Of a stretch of 64,000 nucleotides of DNA, positions 25,601 to 33,762 are shown in pieces; within the stretch, counting starts at the first letter, position 1; each line of letters opens with the position of its first letter. The notes under the pieces are model-generated. The model saw nothing but the letters and a program-made list of their open reading frames with translations, was not told where the DNA came from and made no database searches. The position numbers were made by a program, and so were the translations under genes. The DNA comes from Hymenobacter telluris. Lineage in GTDB: Bacteria; Bacteroidota; Bacteroidia; Cytophagales; Hymenobacteraceae. The stretch covers positions 124,001-188,000 of the forward strand of contig NZ_JAFLQZ010000003.1 in NCBI RefSeq assembly GCF_017313265.1, in the 5' to 3' direction.

Positions 25601-25864
25601 TGCTGTGAGCCGTTAATCTGCATGCTGACTTGTAAGCCGTGAAGTAACAACTTCGCGTGCAACTCCGCAGCAACCATTGGCTCAAGGCCTTCAGGTACCC
25701 GCCCGGCGCAGGCGCCGCCCCGGTGAATGCAGCACCTGCACTAGCAGCTTGGCATGTGTGCGGGGCCCTGTGTTTTCATTGCGCCAATCGGTTTGCCTGC
25801 CAGATTCCTTACTTTCGGCGCGGTTTTAGTAACGTGCCATCGACTCCTCTTTCTCTTAGCTCAT

Positions 25865-26785
25865 ATGTTCCGGTTTTCTACTTCCAGCCGAGTTGCTGTT
25901 CTGGCTCTGGCGGCGGCCACCCTTTTCACTGGTGCCTGCACCGCGCCCCGTACCATTGTTAGCACTGGCAAGGTTACCCCCAAGGGCGAATTCCGGGCCG
26001 GCGGCAACCTCGCCTTCAACGTGGCCACCGAAACCATCAGCAAAACTGGTTCGGCCCTGAAATCGGCGGCGGAAGCCACCGTGCGCAAGGACACTATCGG
26101 CTACTCGGGCACCATCGACAACCTTCAGGTGGCCGCCCTGGCTTACGTGCTCGACCCAGTGCGCCCTTCTTCCGACCTATACGTGCGCTACGGTGCCCTC
26201 GAGCGCCTCGACGTGGGGTATAAGTATGCGTTTGGCTCGCACGTATTTGATGCAGCTTACCAATTTTTGGGGCCCACGGGCACAGTAGAACGGCCCGGTG
26301 GCCCGGCCGGCGCCACGTACGCCAGCATCGGGCTGCAATTTGCCACGCAGCGGGCCAACCTGCCTAGCTTGCCGTTTCTGGATAATATCGATGATATTCT
26401 AGGCTTCCGAGCCACCCGCCGCGACATTATCATCCCGCTGGTTTTCAGCCACTCCCTCGGGGCGGAAGAGGAAATAGGTGCTATTTCGTACGGTGCGGTG
26501 TATACGCACACCTTCATGCGCTACGGCTTCGAGCCCGGCAAGATTTTCAATGGCAGCGCGAAGGTGCCGGTGCTGCTAGGCCAGAAAGTGAATTTTCCGT
26601 CGTTTGGTGCTTTCGTCAACGCCAAATTGGGCTACCGGTACGCTTACTTTATCCCGTCCCTCGGCATCTACTACCAGAAATACGGCAATTACCAGCTGCT
26701 CAACAACAAAACGGCCAGCCTGAGTGGGCTGACCATTGTACCAAGCGTGGGCGTACAGTTCCGGATACCGTCAAGCCGGCGGTAG
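25865..26785 (+). CDS. Lipoprotein with beta-rich mature domain, unknown function
   Basis: 306 residues from ATG 25865; a longer frame begins at 25754 but places the lipobox too far in. The signal ends in LFTGAC (lipidated Cys25). The mature part has alternating beta segments rich in Tyr/Gly (for example LDVGYKYAFGSHVFDAAYQF and LGYRYAYFIPSLGIYYQKYG) and a short basic end, which suggests an outer-membrane-associated barrel or sandwich. I recognise no family. Convergent with the DUF4136 gene (7 bp between stops). Confidence 0.75.
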   Translation: MFRFSTSSRVAVLALAAATLFTGACTAPRTIVSTGKVTPKGEFRAGGNLAFNVATETISKTGSALKSAAEATVRKDTIGYSGTIDNLQVAALAYVLDPVRPSSDLYVRYGALERLDVGYKYAFGSHVFDAAYQFLGPTGTVERPGGPAGATYASIGLQFATQRANLPSLPFLDNIDDILGFRATRRDIIIPLVFSHSLGAEEEIGAISYGAVYTHTFMRYGFEPGKIFNGSAKVPVLLGQKVNFPSFGAFVNAKLGYRYAYFIPSLGIYYQKYGNYQLLNNKTASLSGLTIVPSVGVQFRIPSSRR

Positions 26786-26792
26786 CGCCGGG

Positions 26793-27398
26793 CTATTCGC
26801 CGCTCTCTTGGTTGTTGCCTTCCAGGTAGCCTTGCGTGAATACCCGGTACTGGTCGAAGATGGAACGGACGGAGCGGCGTAGCACTAGCTCGCCCTGCGT
26901 ACCATTGGGTACCGTCACGCCGGAAGCATAGCCATTCCAGACGGCGCGATTAGTGCGGTTATCAATGAGTGTAATAAGCAGCGTGCCTTCAGCCAGTAGC
27001 ATACGTACGGGCTGGTAGCCGGTGCGCTGCTCGGCGGGGGTTTCATCGTCTTCTATCTTTTCGGCATTCACCCAGCGGGCAATGTCTTCCTGGGCGTAGC
27101 CACGGAAACGCATGTCGCCCTCATACACTCGGAAGTTCACCAGCAAATCGGGGCGGCGCTTGCTGGGCTTATAGCCCTGCACTTTCATGCGCGTTCTGAT
27201 GGCGTCGCGGAGTACCTCGCCTAGCTTGCTGGAGTCGGCGGCTAGGCCGTCGCCCGTTACAAACTCGTAGGTGCGGTAGCGCCGGAAAGCGCCGGCATAA
27301 CTGTAGTCAGACTCGATACGGGCTTCGCGCGCCGCAAAGCAGCCCGATAAGGCCAAGGCTAAGGTGGAACCAACGAAAAGAGTAGAGAGCAGTTTCAT
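26793..27398 (-). CDS. DUF4136-domain lipoprotein
   Basis: 201 residues from ATG 27398. Signal with lipobox ALSGC (Cys20). The mature part starts with a YSYAGAFRRYRTYEFV strand, then KLGEVLRDAIRTRMKVQGY and PDLLVNFRVYEGD, then a late LLITLIDNRTNRAVWNGYAS, the order typical of DUF4136. The family is periplasmic or outer-membrane-attached with unknown role. Monocistronic by spacing. Confidence 0.85.
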   Translation of the reverse strand: MKLLSTLFVGSTLALALSGCFAAREARIESDYSYAGAFRRYRTYEFVTGDGLAADSSKLGEVLRDAIRTRMKVQGYKPSKRRPDLLVNFRVYEGDMRFRGYAQEDIARWVNAEKIEDDETPAEQRTGYQPVRMLLAEGTLLITLIDNRTNRAVWNGYASGVTVPNGTQGELVLRRSVRSIFDQYRVFTQGYLEGNNQESGE

Positions 27399-27578
27399 AA
27401 ACAAGCGAACATGTGAGAGGGAATCACCGGCTTTAAGTTACGAAACAATTTAAAGGTTAGATGCTGGGGGTCAGGGTGAAGCCCGCATTTTTTCTGGTAC
27501 TTCAAGCAAGTATCTCCAAGAGCCGCCCAGCGTCAGCTCAACGCTTGCAGCGGCTTCGGCAATGCCCGAACAATTAGG

Positions 27579-28046
27579 CTACAGCTGGTACTGAAGTTGT
27601 TTTTCCAGCACGATGGCCAAGCCGTGCGCTCCCTGCACGGTGCCCACAATATCGAACCCCTCGCGCAGGTTCAGCAACAGCATAGCGCGCCAGCGGTTGT
27701 AGGTTTGCGTACGGATGCGGTGGTAGCCTTGCTGCTGGCACCAGCCGTGTTGCTGCTGCATGAGCGTTCTGGCAATGCTGCGGCCCCGGAACCTATTGTC
27801 CACACCGCCCAGCCAACTATAGTAATGGCCTGGTTTACGCTCGTACCCCACCTTGCAGCCTATCACCTGCTCATCAGCCAAAGCCAGCCAAAGGTGGAGG
27901 GGTGCGCGCTGCTGATGATACGCCAAATCCGATTCTAATTCGGCGGTGGGGCTTTCCAGCGCGGCGCTCAGCAATGCCAGTAAACCCTCACGTATAGGGC
28001 CAGCTGCGGGTAGCTCGGGCAGGAATGAATACGTTATAGGTTCCAT
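27579..28046 (-). CDS. GNAT-family acetyltransferase
   Basis: 155 residues. The acetyl-CoA-binding region VDNRFRGRSIARTLMQQQHG lies near 82-101 (R-x-x-G/R pattern), preceded by VIGCKVGYERKPGHYYSWLG and followed by the YNRWRAMLLLNLREGF segment typical of the final GNAT helix. Substrate unknown. It starts 24 bp beyond the stop of the ABC exporter gene on the same strand, so it is probably co-transcribed with it. Confidence 0.85.
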   Translation of the reverse strand: MEPITYSFLPELPAAGPIREGLLALLSAALESPTAELESDLAYHQQRAPLHLWLALADEQVIGCKVGYERKPGHYYSWLGGVDNRFRGRSIARTLMQQQHGWCQQQGYHRIRTQTYNRWRAMLLLNLREGFDIVGTVQGAHGLAIVLEKQLQYQL

Positions 28047-28070
28047 AGGCCGTGAAGATAGCCGCTGCTT

Positions 28071-29951
28071 TTATCGGTAGCCGGCGGCTTGCAGCTGAAA
28101 CAGCTCGGCGTAGCGGCCCCCACGAGCCAGCAGCTCCTCGTGGCTGCCAATTTCCACCGCCTTGCCGTGTTCAACCACCAGAATACGGTCGGCCATGCGC
28201 ACGGTGCTGAACCGGTGCGAAATTAGTACGGCGGTTTTGCCTTTGGTTAGTTCGTTGAAACGCTGAAACACTTCGTACTCGGCGCGGGCGTCGAGGGCGG
28301 CGGTGGGCTCGTCGAGGATGAGCAGCTGGGCGTCGCGCATGTAGGCTCGGCCCAGCGCAATCTTCTGCCACTCGCCGCCGCTCAGGTCTACGCCGCCGTT
28401 GAAGCGCCGGCCAATCATCTGGTCGTAGCCCTGGGGCAGCTTGGCAATTACTGAGTCGGCGAGGCTTTGGGCCGCCGCCTGCTCGATGCGGGGTTGGTTT
28501 TCCTTTTCCTCGATGCGGCCTACCGCTAGGTTCTGGCCAGCCGGTAGCTGAAACCGCACGAAATCCTGAAAAATCACCCCGATTTCCTGGCGTAGCTCGG
28601 CCGGGTCGTACTCGCGCAAATCGTAGCCATCGAGCAGAATCCGGCCTTCGGTGGGGTCGTAGAGGCGGGAAAGCAGCTTAACCAGCGTGGTTTTGCCGGC
28701 TCCGTTTTCACCTACCAGCGCCAGCTTCTCGCCGGCCCGCAGCTGAAAGCTGAGGTTGCGCAGGGCCCACTTCTCGGCATTGCGGTATTTGAAACCCACA
28801 TTCTCGAACACGAAGCCCTCCTGAATCGGCTGCGGAAACGGGCGCACGGCTTGCGTAGCATCAGGCCGAATGATGCGCGGCTTGAGGTGGAAAAAATCGA
28901 AAAAATCCTGCAAATACAGGGCGCCCTCGGCCACGCTGCTGAAACGGCTCAGGATGCCTTCCAGCAAGCCCCGCATCCGCCCGAACGAGCCCGCCAGAAA
29001 CGTAAGCTGTCCAATGCTGACCCGCCCGTACACCGCCTGCATGATAATGTACACGTAAGCCGCGTAGTAGCCAGCCGCGCCCACAGCCGCGAAGAAGGTG
29101 CCCCAACTGGCCCGCTTTATTACGAGGGCCTTGTTTTGCTGATAAAACTCGTCGGAAAGCAGCTTGAAACGGTCAATCAGGAACTGCGAGAGGCCGAAAA
29201 TCTTCACCTCCTTAGCCGTTTCGTCGGAAGCTCCGGTCTGGCGCAGATAATCCAGCTCGCGCCGCTCGGGGGTCCAGCCGTGCACCAGCGAATAGCTTCG
29301 CTCATTAAAGTGCGACTCGCCCAGAAACGCCGGAATAACGGCCACCAGCAACAGCAGCAGCAGCCACGGATTGAAGGCCACCAGCCCCACGGCCAGAAAG
29401 GCCATCGTAATGGCATCTTGCGCCTGGCTCAGTACCTGCGCCATCAGTACCGTGCGCGACAGGGTTTGGCGCCGGGCCCGCTCCAGCTTGTCGTAGAAGG
29501 CGCTATCCTCGAACTGGTCGAGGTCGAGCTCGGCGGCGTGCTGCATCAGCCGCACCGAGGTTTGGTTGGCAAACAGGTCGCCGAGCAAAGAATCCAGCAG
29601 GGCCACGCCGCGTCCCAGCGCATCGGAGAGAATAGCCAAGCCGAATTCCAGGGCCACGTACCCCGAAACGGGCATCAGCAGGCCGGGGCGGTACTCGGCC
29701 CGACTTAGCGCCAGCACCGAATCCAGAATCAGCTGCCCTACATAGAGCATGGCTACCGGCAGTGCGGCGCGTAGCAAACGCAGCCCAACGTTGCCTACGG
29801 TAAGCGCTGGACTGGTCTGCCAGATAAGGCGTAAAAACTCTGGCAGATTTTTGAGGGCCGAAAACCGCTCCCGTACCGTGAGGGCCGGCTTACCATCGGG
29901 ACGCGGCTTTTTGGCGGAAATGCTAGTTAATAAAGAGGTTATCCAAGACAT
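28071..29951 (-). CDS. ABC exporter (fused membrane and ATPase domains)
   Basis: 626 residues from ATG 29951. Residues about 25-330 form an ABC type-1 transmembrane domain with hydrophobic helices; the nucleotide-binding domain follows with LVGENGAGKTTL (Walker A, about residue 415), the LSGGEWQKIALGRAYMRDAQ signature, LLILDEPTAALD (Walker B) and LISHRFSTV (H-loop). One copy would dimerise to give a full exporter. The substrate could be lipid, peptide or drug; no protease domain or accessory fusion protein is present. Followed by a GNAT gene. Confidence 0.92.
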   Translation of the reverse strand: MSWITSLLTSISAKKPRPDGKPALTVRERFSALKNLPEFLRLIWQTSPALTVGNVGLRLLRAALPVAMLYVGQLILDSVLALSRAEYRPGLLMPVSGYVALEFGLAILSDALGRGVALLDSLLGDLFANQTSVRLMQHAAELDLDQFEDSAFYDKLERARRQTLSRTVLMAQVLSQAQDAITMAFLAVGLVAFNPWLLLLLLVAVIPAFLGESHFNERSYSLVHGWTPERRELDYLRQTGASDETAKEVKIFGLSQFLIDRFKLLSDEFYQQNKALVIKRASWGTFFAAVGAAGYYAAYVYIIMQAVYGRVSIGQLTFLAGSFGRMRGLLEGILSRFSSVAEGALYLQDFFDFFHLKPRIIRPDATQAVRPFPQPIQEGFVFENVGFKYRNAEKWALRNLSFQLRAGEKLALVGENGAGKTTLVKLLSRLYDPTEGRILLDGYDLREYDPAELRQEIGVIFQDFVRFQLPAGQNLAVGRIEEKENQPRIEQAAAQSLADSVIAKLPQGYDQMIGRRFNGGVDLSGGEWQKIALGRAYMRDAQLLILDEPTAALDARAEYEVFQRFNELTKGKTAVLISHRFSTVRMADRILVVEHGKAVEIGSHEELLARGGRYAELFQLQAAGYR

Positions 29952-30432
29952 ACGCCTACTACACGGCAACCATCGGACCGAAGTAGCAAGGTTGCCGTTT
30001 TGGCATTAATTGTCAAGGTTTTAAGCGCACCCCATACTCCATGGCAACGCTTTTGAAGCACTGGCTTCTGCTGGAGTGGAACTGCCGAAGTGATACAGCA
30101 GAGTAGAGCCAGGTGATGGGTACATGCCCACAACTGGTGATAGAAGGATACCAATTCAGAATTTCACTGAAAAAATATTATATGAAATATAAGTGATTTA
30201 TTATAAACAGATGTCCGTCGTAAATGCAGTAACTATCTGTAATTCATCATACTTTATTTTGATTTAATGCCAAGACCAGCAAAGGCAATTGCACCTTTTT
30301 GATAGAGCAGAATTATGTTAATAAACTTATATTTTTTTATATAAATTCGCTCTACCTAAAGCACATCAGGCGCTTTGGCATTCCTAAATGGCAAGGATAC
30401 TTGTGCCACTTTTACCTTCCAAACTCACCTTT
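29952..30432. other. Gene-free AT-rich gap between ABC exporter and T9SS protein
   Basis: Nothing coding is supported here. The second half (about 30150-30360) is clearly AT-richer than its surroundings. A candidate promoter for the downstream gene lies at its right end. Confidence 0.6.
30374..30405 (+). promoter_or_regulatory. Candidate promoter of T9SS lectin-like gene 1
   Basis: TTTG at 30374-30377, a 20-bp spacer, then TACTTGTG at 30398-30405, one mismatch from TAnnTTTG. Spacing fits the Bacteroidota -33/-7 arrangement, and the ATG is 28 bp further. Confidence 0.5.
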
Positions 30433-31920
30433 ATGCAAGCCCACCGTTACAAGCACTTGTTACTATCGTGCGCCTCTCTGTTCGCGTTAAGCGGCAGTGC
30501 TGTTGCTCAATCCACCATCGTTGCCTCGGCTGTTCCGAGCCTGACAGTTACGCTGAACAGCTCCAACCAAGCAGTAGTTACTACCACTGCGGTAAACAAC
30601 GGCAGCACCACTACCACCAGCTGCGGCCCCGTTACCCTGAGCTTGTTGAAAGATGGCATGCCAGCTGGTACGGTATCTGGCCTAGGCTCAGAGTTCTACA
30701 ATGGCAACATCAACACACTCGACGGCCCGACACTGACAGCACCAATGAGCTCAGTGTTCGTGAACGTAGACTTTGCCAGCTACGGTACGCCGTTTGTCAA
30801 CGGCAACACCTACACTGTCAACCCCAACTGCAACGCCGCCAACAGCAAGTCCTACGTGGAGTCACGTTTGCTAGGCCGTAGCATGGCTTCATTTGCGGGT
30901 ACGGATGTATTCGAAGTCTTCGGTGACCCCTGTGGTGGTCAGAAAAAGCAACTGGCTATTACAGCTGCCTACGCCATGAGCCAGGTTACTTTCACTACGG
31001 CCGGCCCCCACACTGTTACGCTGATTGCCACTGACGCCTGCGGCAACAAAAGCACTGCTGCTACTACCAACGTAACCGTACTGCCCAACGTTAACAATCC
31101 TTGCCAGAACGACACGCAGCCACCAACTATTCTGGCTGCTGGTTTCATTGTAGGGCTGGAAGCTAATGGCACGCGCACTATTGAAGCTGCCGACGTAGAC
31201 TACGGTACCACCGACAACTGCGGGGTAGCGTCTATGACTATCAGCCCTCGTACGTTCACCTGCGCCAACATTGGCCCGAACCAAGTGACCTTCACGGCTA
31301 CCGATAATGCTGGCAACTCGGCTTCGCAGACCGTAACGGTATTGGTAGTTGACAACACGGCCCCACGCATCCTAGCTGCTGGCTTCCGGACCCAATTGCA
31401 GAACGGCACGCGCACTATCTTCCCTGTTGACATCGACTACGGCAGCACCGATAACTGCGGCATTGCCTCAGTAACCATCAGCCGCAACACCTTCACCTGC
31501 GCCAACGTAGGTCCTAACCCAGTAACCATCACTGTGCGCGACAACTCAGGCAACGTCTCAACCCAGACGGTTACTGTAATTATCGATGCAGATGCAACCT
31601 GCACCAACAGCAACGTTGCTACCCGCAACAGCACCACCGAGGCCTTGGCTGCTGAAGATGACTTGCAGCTGCAAGCTTATCCAAACCCCATCACCGAACA
31701 GTCTGCTATTTCGTTCCGCGCTACACAAGCTGGCAAGGCACAGGTGAAAGTTTACAATCAGATGGGCAAAGTGGTAGCTACTCTCTACGACGGTCAGGTA
31801 GAAGGGAACCGTCTCTATAGCATGACACTGAATGGTGGCTCTTTGCTCGGTGGCGTGTACAACTGCCAGCTCATCACCAACGGCAAAGTGGTAAACAAGC
31901 GTCTGTTGGTAAGCAAGTAG
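30433..31920 (+). CDS. T9SS-secreted protein 1: SUEL-lectin-like module, HYR-like repeats, sorting domain
   Basis: 495 residues from ATG 30433. Signal peptide ends at SGSAVAQ (about 26). Residues about 30-230 are an HYR-like beta-sandwich interrupted by a module resembling the SUEL-type galactose/rhamnose-binding lectin: VDFASYGTPF, then NCNAANSKSYVESRLLGR, then VFEVFGDPCGGQKKQLAI. Two intact HYR-like repeats follow (each with YG[TS]TDNCG, TFTCAN[IV]G and DN[AS]GN). The end is a type A T9SS sorting domain (YPNP near 425, closing NKRLLVSK). Likely exported and surface-bound or released as an adhesin or glycan binder (inference). Closely related to the gene at 32484. A strong terminator follows. 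Confidence 0.85.
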   Translation: MQAHRYKHLLLSCASLFALSGSAVAQSTIVASAVPSLTVTLNSSNQAVVTTTAVNNGSTTTTSCGPVTLSLLKDGMPAGTVSGLGSEFYNGNINTLDGPTLTAPMSSVFVNVDFASYGTPFVNGNTYTVNPNCNAANSKSYVESRLLGRSMASFAGTDVFEVFGDPCGGQKKQLAITAAYAMSQVTFTTAGPHTVTLIATDACGNKSTAATTNVTVLPNVNNPCQNDTQPPTILAAGFIVGLEANGTRTIEAADVDYGTTDNCGVASMTISPRTFTCANIGPNQVTFTATDNAGNSASQTVTVLVVDNTAPRILAAGFRTQLQNGTRTIFPVDIDYGSTDNCGIASVTISRNTFTCANVGPNPVTITVRDNSGNVSTQTVTVIIDADATCTNSNVATRNSTTEALAAEDDLQLQAYPNPITEQSAISFRATQAGKAQVKVYNQMGKVVATLYDGQVEGNRLYSMTLNGGSLLGGVYNCQLITNGKVVNKRLLVSK

Positions 31921-32483
31921 TAGCTAATGCAGGAACGCACCCACTGCTAGAAGCCTTGCTTGCTGGTAGTACAGGAGTTCTATGCTGTATATTAAAAAAG
32001 GAGGCCGAGCTTAGCTCGGCCTCCTTTTTTAATATGGCTAGACTTGGTGTAGCTCTGCTTGTCGATTTTAACTACAAATTAAAGCAACAGGGCCACGACA
32101 TGCATTATCCTGTCCTGCTCCTGCTGTACTGCATTCCGGAACCAGCCAGTTGCAAGGTTATTGGTGGGTGTACATAGGTAATGACAAAGCACTTGTAATG
32201 GTAATGGCACTATCAATTAATTATAAATATTCCAATAACACATTTAAAGCAATTGTATAGCAACAGGTCAGAAAACCTGTATATATCATACCGAATATAT
32301 AAAATTATAAAATACTCAATTACTAAGCTGTGCAATGGATTGCATTCTTTTTATTAATGATAAATCATATAATTTATTACACAATATTTTATATAATTTG
32401 ATAATGCTGATTGCTTCCGCAAGAAGGTCAGTGTCCTTTCTGACGAGGAGTTAAGCGTCATTACACCTTAGTTCACCACTATT
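31921..32483. other. AT-rich gap between the two T9SS lectin-like genes
   Basis: Apart from the terminator at 31994-32030 no gene is supported. The stretch from about 32190 to 32410 is strongly AT-rich compared with the GC-rich genes on both sides, and probably holds the promoter region of the second gene; I could not assign a clear -7 box. Confidence 0.6.
31994..32030 (+). terminator. Strong terminator after T9SS lectin-like gene 1
   Basis: A 17-bp palindromic stem around loop TTA, with an A6 run before it and a T6 run after it, so it can work in both directions. Confidence 0.92.
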
Positions 32484-33539
32484 ATGCAAACCCACTTCTA
32501 CTATCGTTTTTCCTTGTTGCTAGCCTTGCTGGCAAGCCTCAGCTTTCGAGCCTCTGCTCAAGTAACTACTGCCGCTGCTGAATCTGCCATTACGGTGTAC
32601 CTGACCAATACCGGGCAAGTAACCGTTTCTACCACGCAACTTAACCGAGGCAGCAGCACTACTACCAGTTGCGGCCCCGTCACTTTAAGCTTGCTGAAAG
32701 ATGGTATGCCAGCAGGCACAGTGTCTGTGGTTGGCAACGAGTATTATAATGGCAACATTAATACTCTAGACGGCCCCACTGTAACTGCACCTGCCAACAC
32801 TATTTTTGTTTCTGTAGATTTTGCCAGCTACGGCACGCCGTTCATCAATGGCAGCACGTACACCATCAACTCTAACTGCCACGCCGCCAATAGTAAGTCG
32901 TACGTAGAGTCGAAGCTGTTGGGCCGTAGCTCGTATTCGTTTGCTGATACCGATGTATTTGAAGTATTTGGCGACCCATGCGGCGGCACCAAAAAGCGGC
33001 TTGCAATAAAAGCTTCTTATGCCTCCAGCCAGGTTACTTTCACTACGGCGGGCCAACACACTGCTACCCTGATTGCCACTGATGCCTGCGGAAACATCAG
33101 TTCTGCAACGCCGACGACCGTCAACGTGGTGGATGTCCGCTGTGGCAGCGGTGAAAAATACAATATATGCCATAATGGCCGCCAGTTGTGCGTGGATGCT
33201 GCTGCACTGGCAGGCCACTTAGGCCACGGCGACACCTATGGCGCTTGCCCCAGCAGCCGCGCTACTGCTACTACTCCGGTGGCCGTGGAAACCGTGCCGA
33301 ACCCAGCCCCTAATGGCTATTTCCGGGTGCACGTACTGGCCAATACCGATGGTCCCGTGCAAATCAGCCTGATTGATATGCAGGGCACCTCCGTAGCTCA
33401 ACTTTTCGAGGGCAACCTGAAAGCCGGTGAGGAGCGCGAGTTTTCCGTAAACAACCCCACCCTGCGCGAAGGTCTTTATCTGGTGCGCGTTCAAAGTAGC
33501 CAGAAAGCCAGCTCCACGCGCATCGAAATTCGCAAATAA
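32484..33539 (+). CDS. T9SS-secreted protein 2: SUEL-lectin-like module and sorting domain
   Basis: 351 residues. Signal peptide ends near FRASAQ (26). Residues about 30-215 match the first domain of the preceding gene almost segment by segment, including VDFASYGTPF, NCHAANSKSYVESKLLGR and VFEVFGDPCGGTKKRLAI inside the same HYR-like sandwich (closing strands VTFTTAGQHTATLIATDACG). Instead of HYR repeats it then has a Cys/His-rich motif (ICHNGRQLCVDA and HLGHGDTYGAC, about 222-256), then a type A T9SS sorting domain (VPNPAPNGYF, closing STRIEIRK). It looks like a tandem duplicate with exchanged C-terminal modules. Confidence 0.85.
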   Translation: MQTHFYYRFSLLLALLASLSFRASAQVTTAAAESAITVYLTNTGQVTVSTTQLNRGSSTTTSCGPVTLSLLKDGMPAGTVSVVGNEYYNGNINTLDGPTVTAPANTIFVSVDFASYGTPFINGSTYTINSNCHAANSKSYVESKLLGRSSYSFADTDVFEVFGDPCGGTKKRLAIKASYASSQVTFTTAGQHTATLIATDACGNISSATPTTVNVVDVRCGSGEKYNICHNGRQLCVDAAALAGHLGHGDTYGACPSSRATATTPVAVETVPNPAPNGYFRVHVLANTDGPVQISLIDMQGTSVAQLFEGNLKAGEEREFSVNNPTLREGLYLVRVQSSQKASSTRIEIRK

Positions 33540-33600
33540 TACCTAGTTCAACTCTCGTTTTCGTTTTACTTTCCTGCACCACCTTACCTAATTAATCAGC

Positions 33601-33630
33601 AAAAGCCTGCGCCGCAACGTGCAGGCTTTT
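33601..33630 (+). terminator. Terminator after T9SS lectin-like gene 2
   Basis: AAAAGCCTGC and GCAGGCTTTT arms enclose a 10-base loop, 61 bp after the stop codon. Confidence 0.8.
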
Positions 33631-33762
33631 CTGCGTTTATGGGCAGTACCCCCTACTCCATGCCACCACCTTGGTGCTTGCATAGCTACTTATATAGCTC
33701 GTACGTTAGTAGCTGAAACAGCTTCCAACAACGCCCGTAACTTGCTTTCTTATTTGCCAGCT

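Noticed and set aside
25754-25864. N-terminal extension of the beta-rich lipoprotein
   Set aside because: It would place the lipobox Cys at residue 62, too far from the N-terminus for a lipoprotein signal.
28851-29708. A 285-codon open frame on the plus strand
   Set aside because: Antisense to the ABC exporter gene; the Gln/His/Arg-rich composition is a shadow pattern.
31956-32177. A 73-codon open frame after T9SS lectin-like gene 1
   Set aside because: It runs through the strong terminator hairpin and has no recognisable feature.
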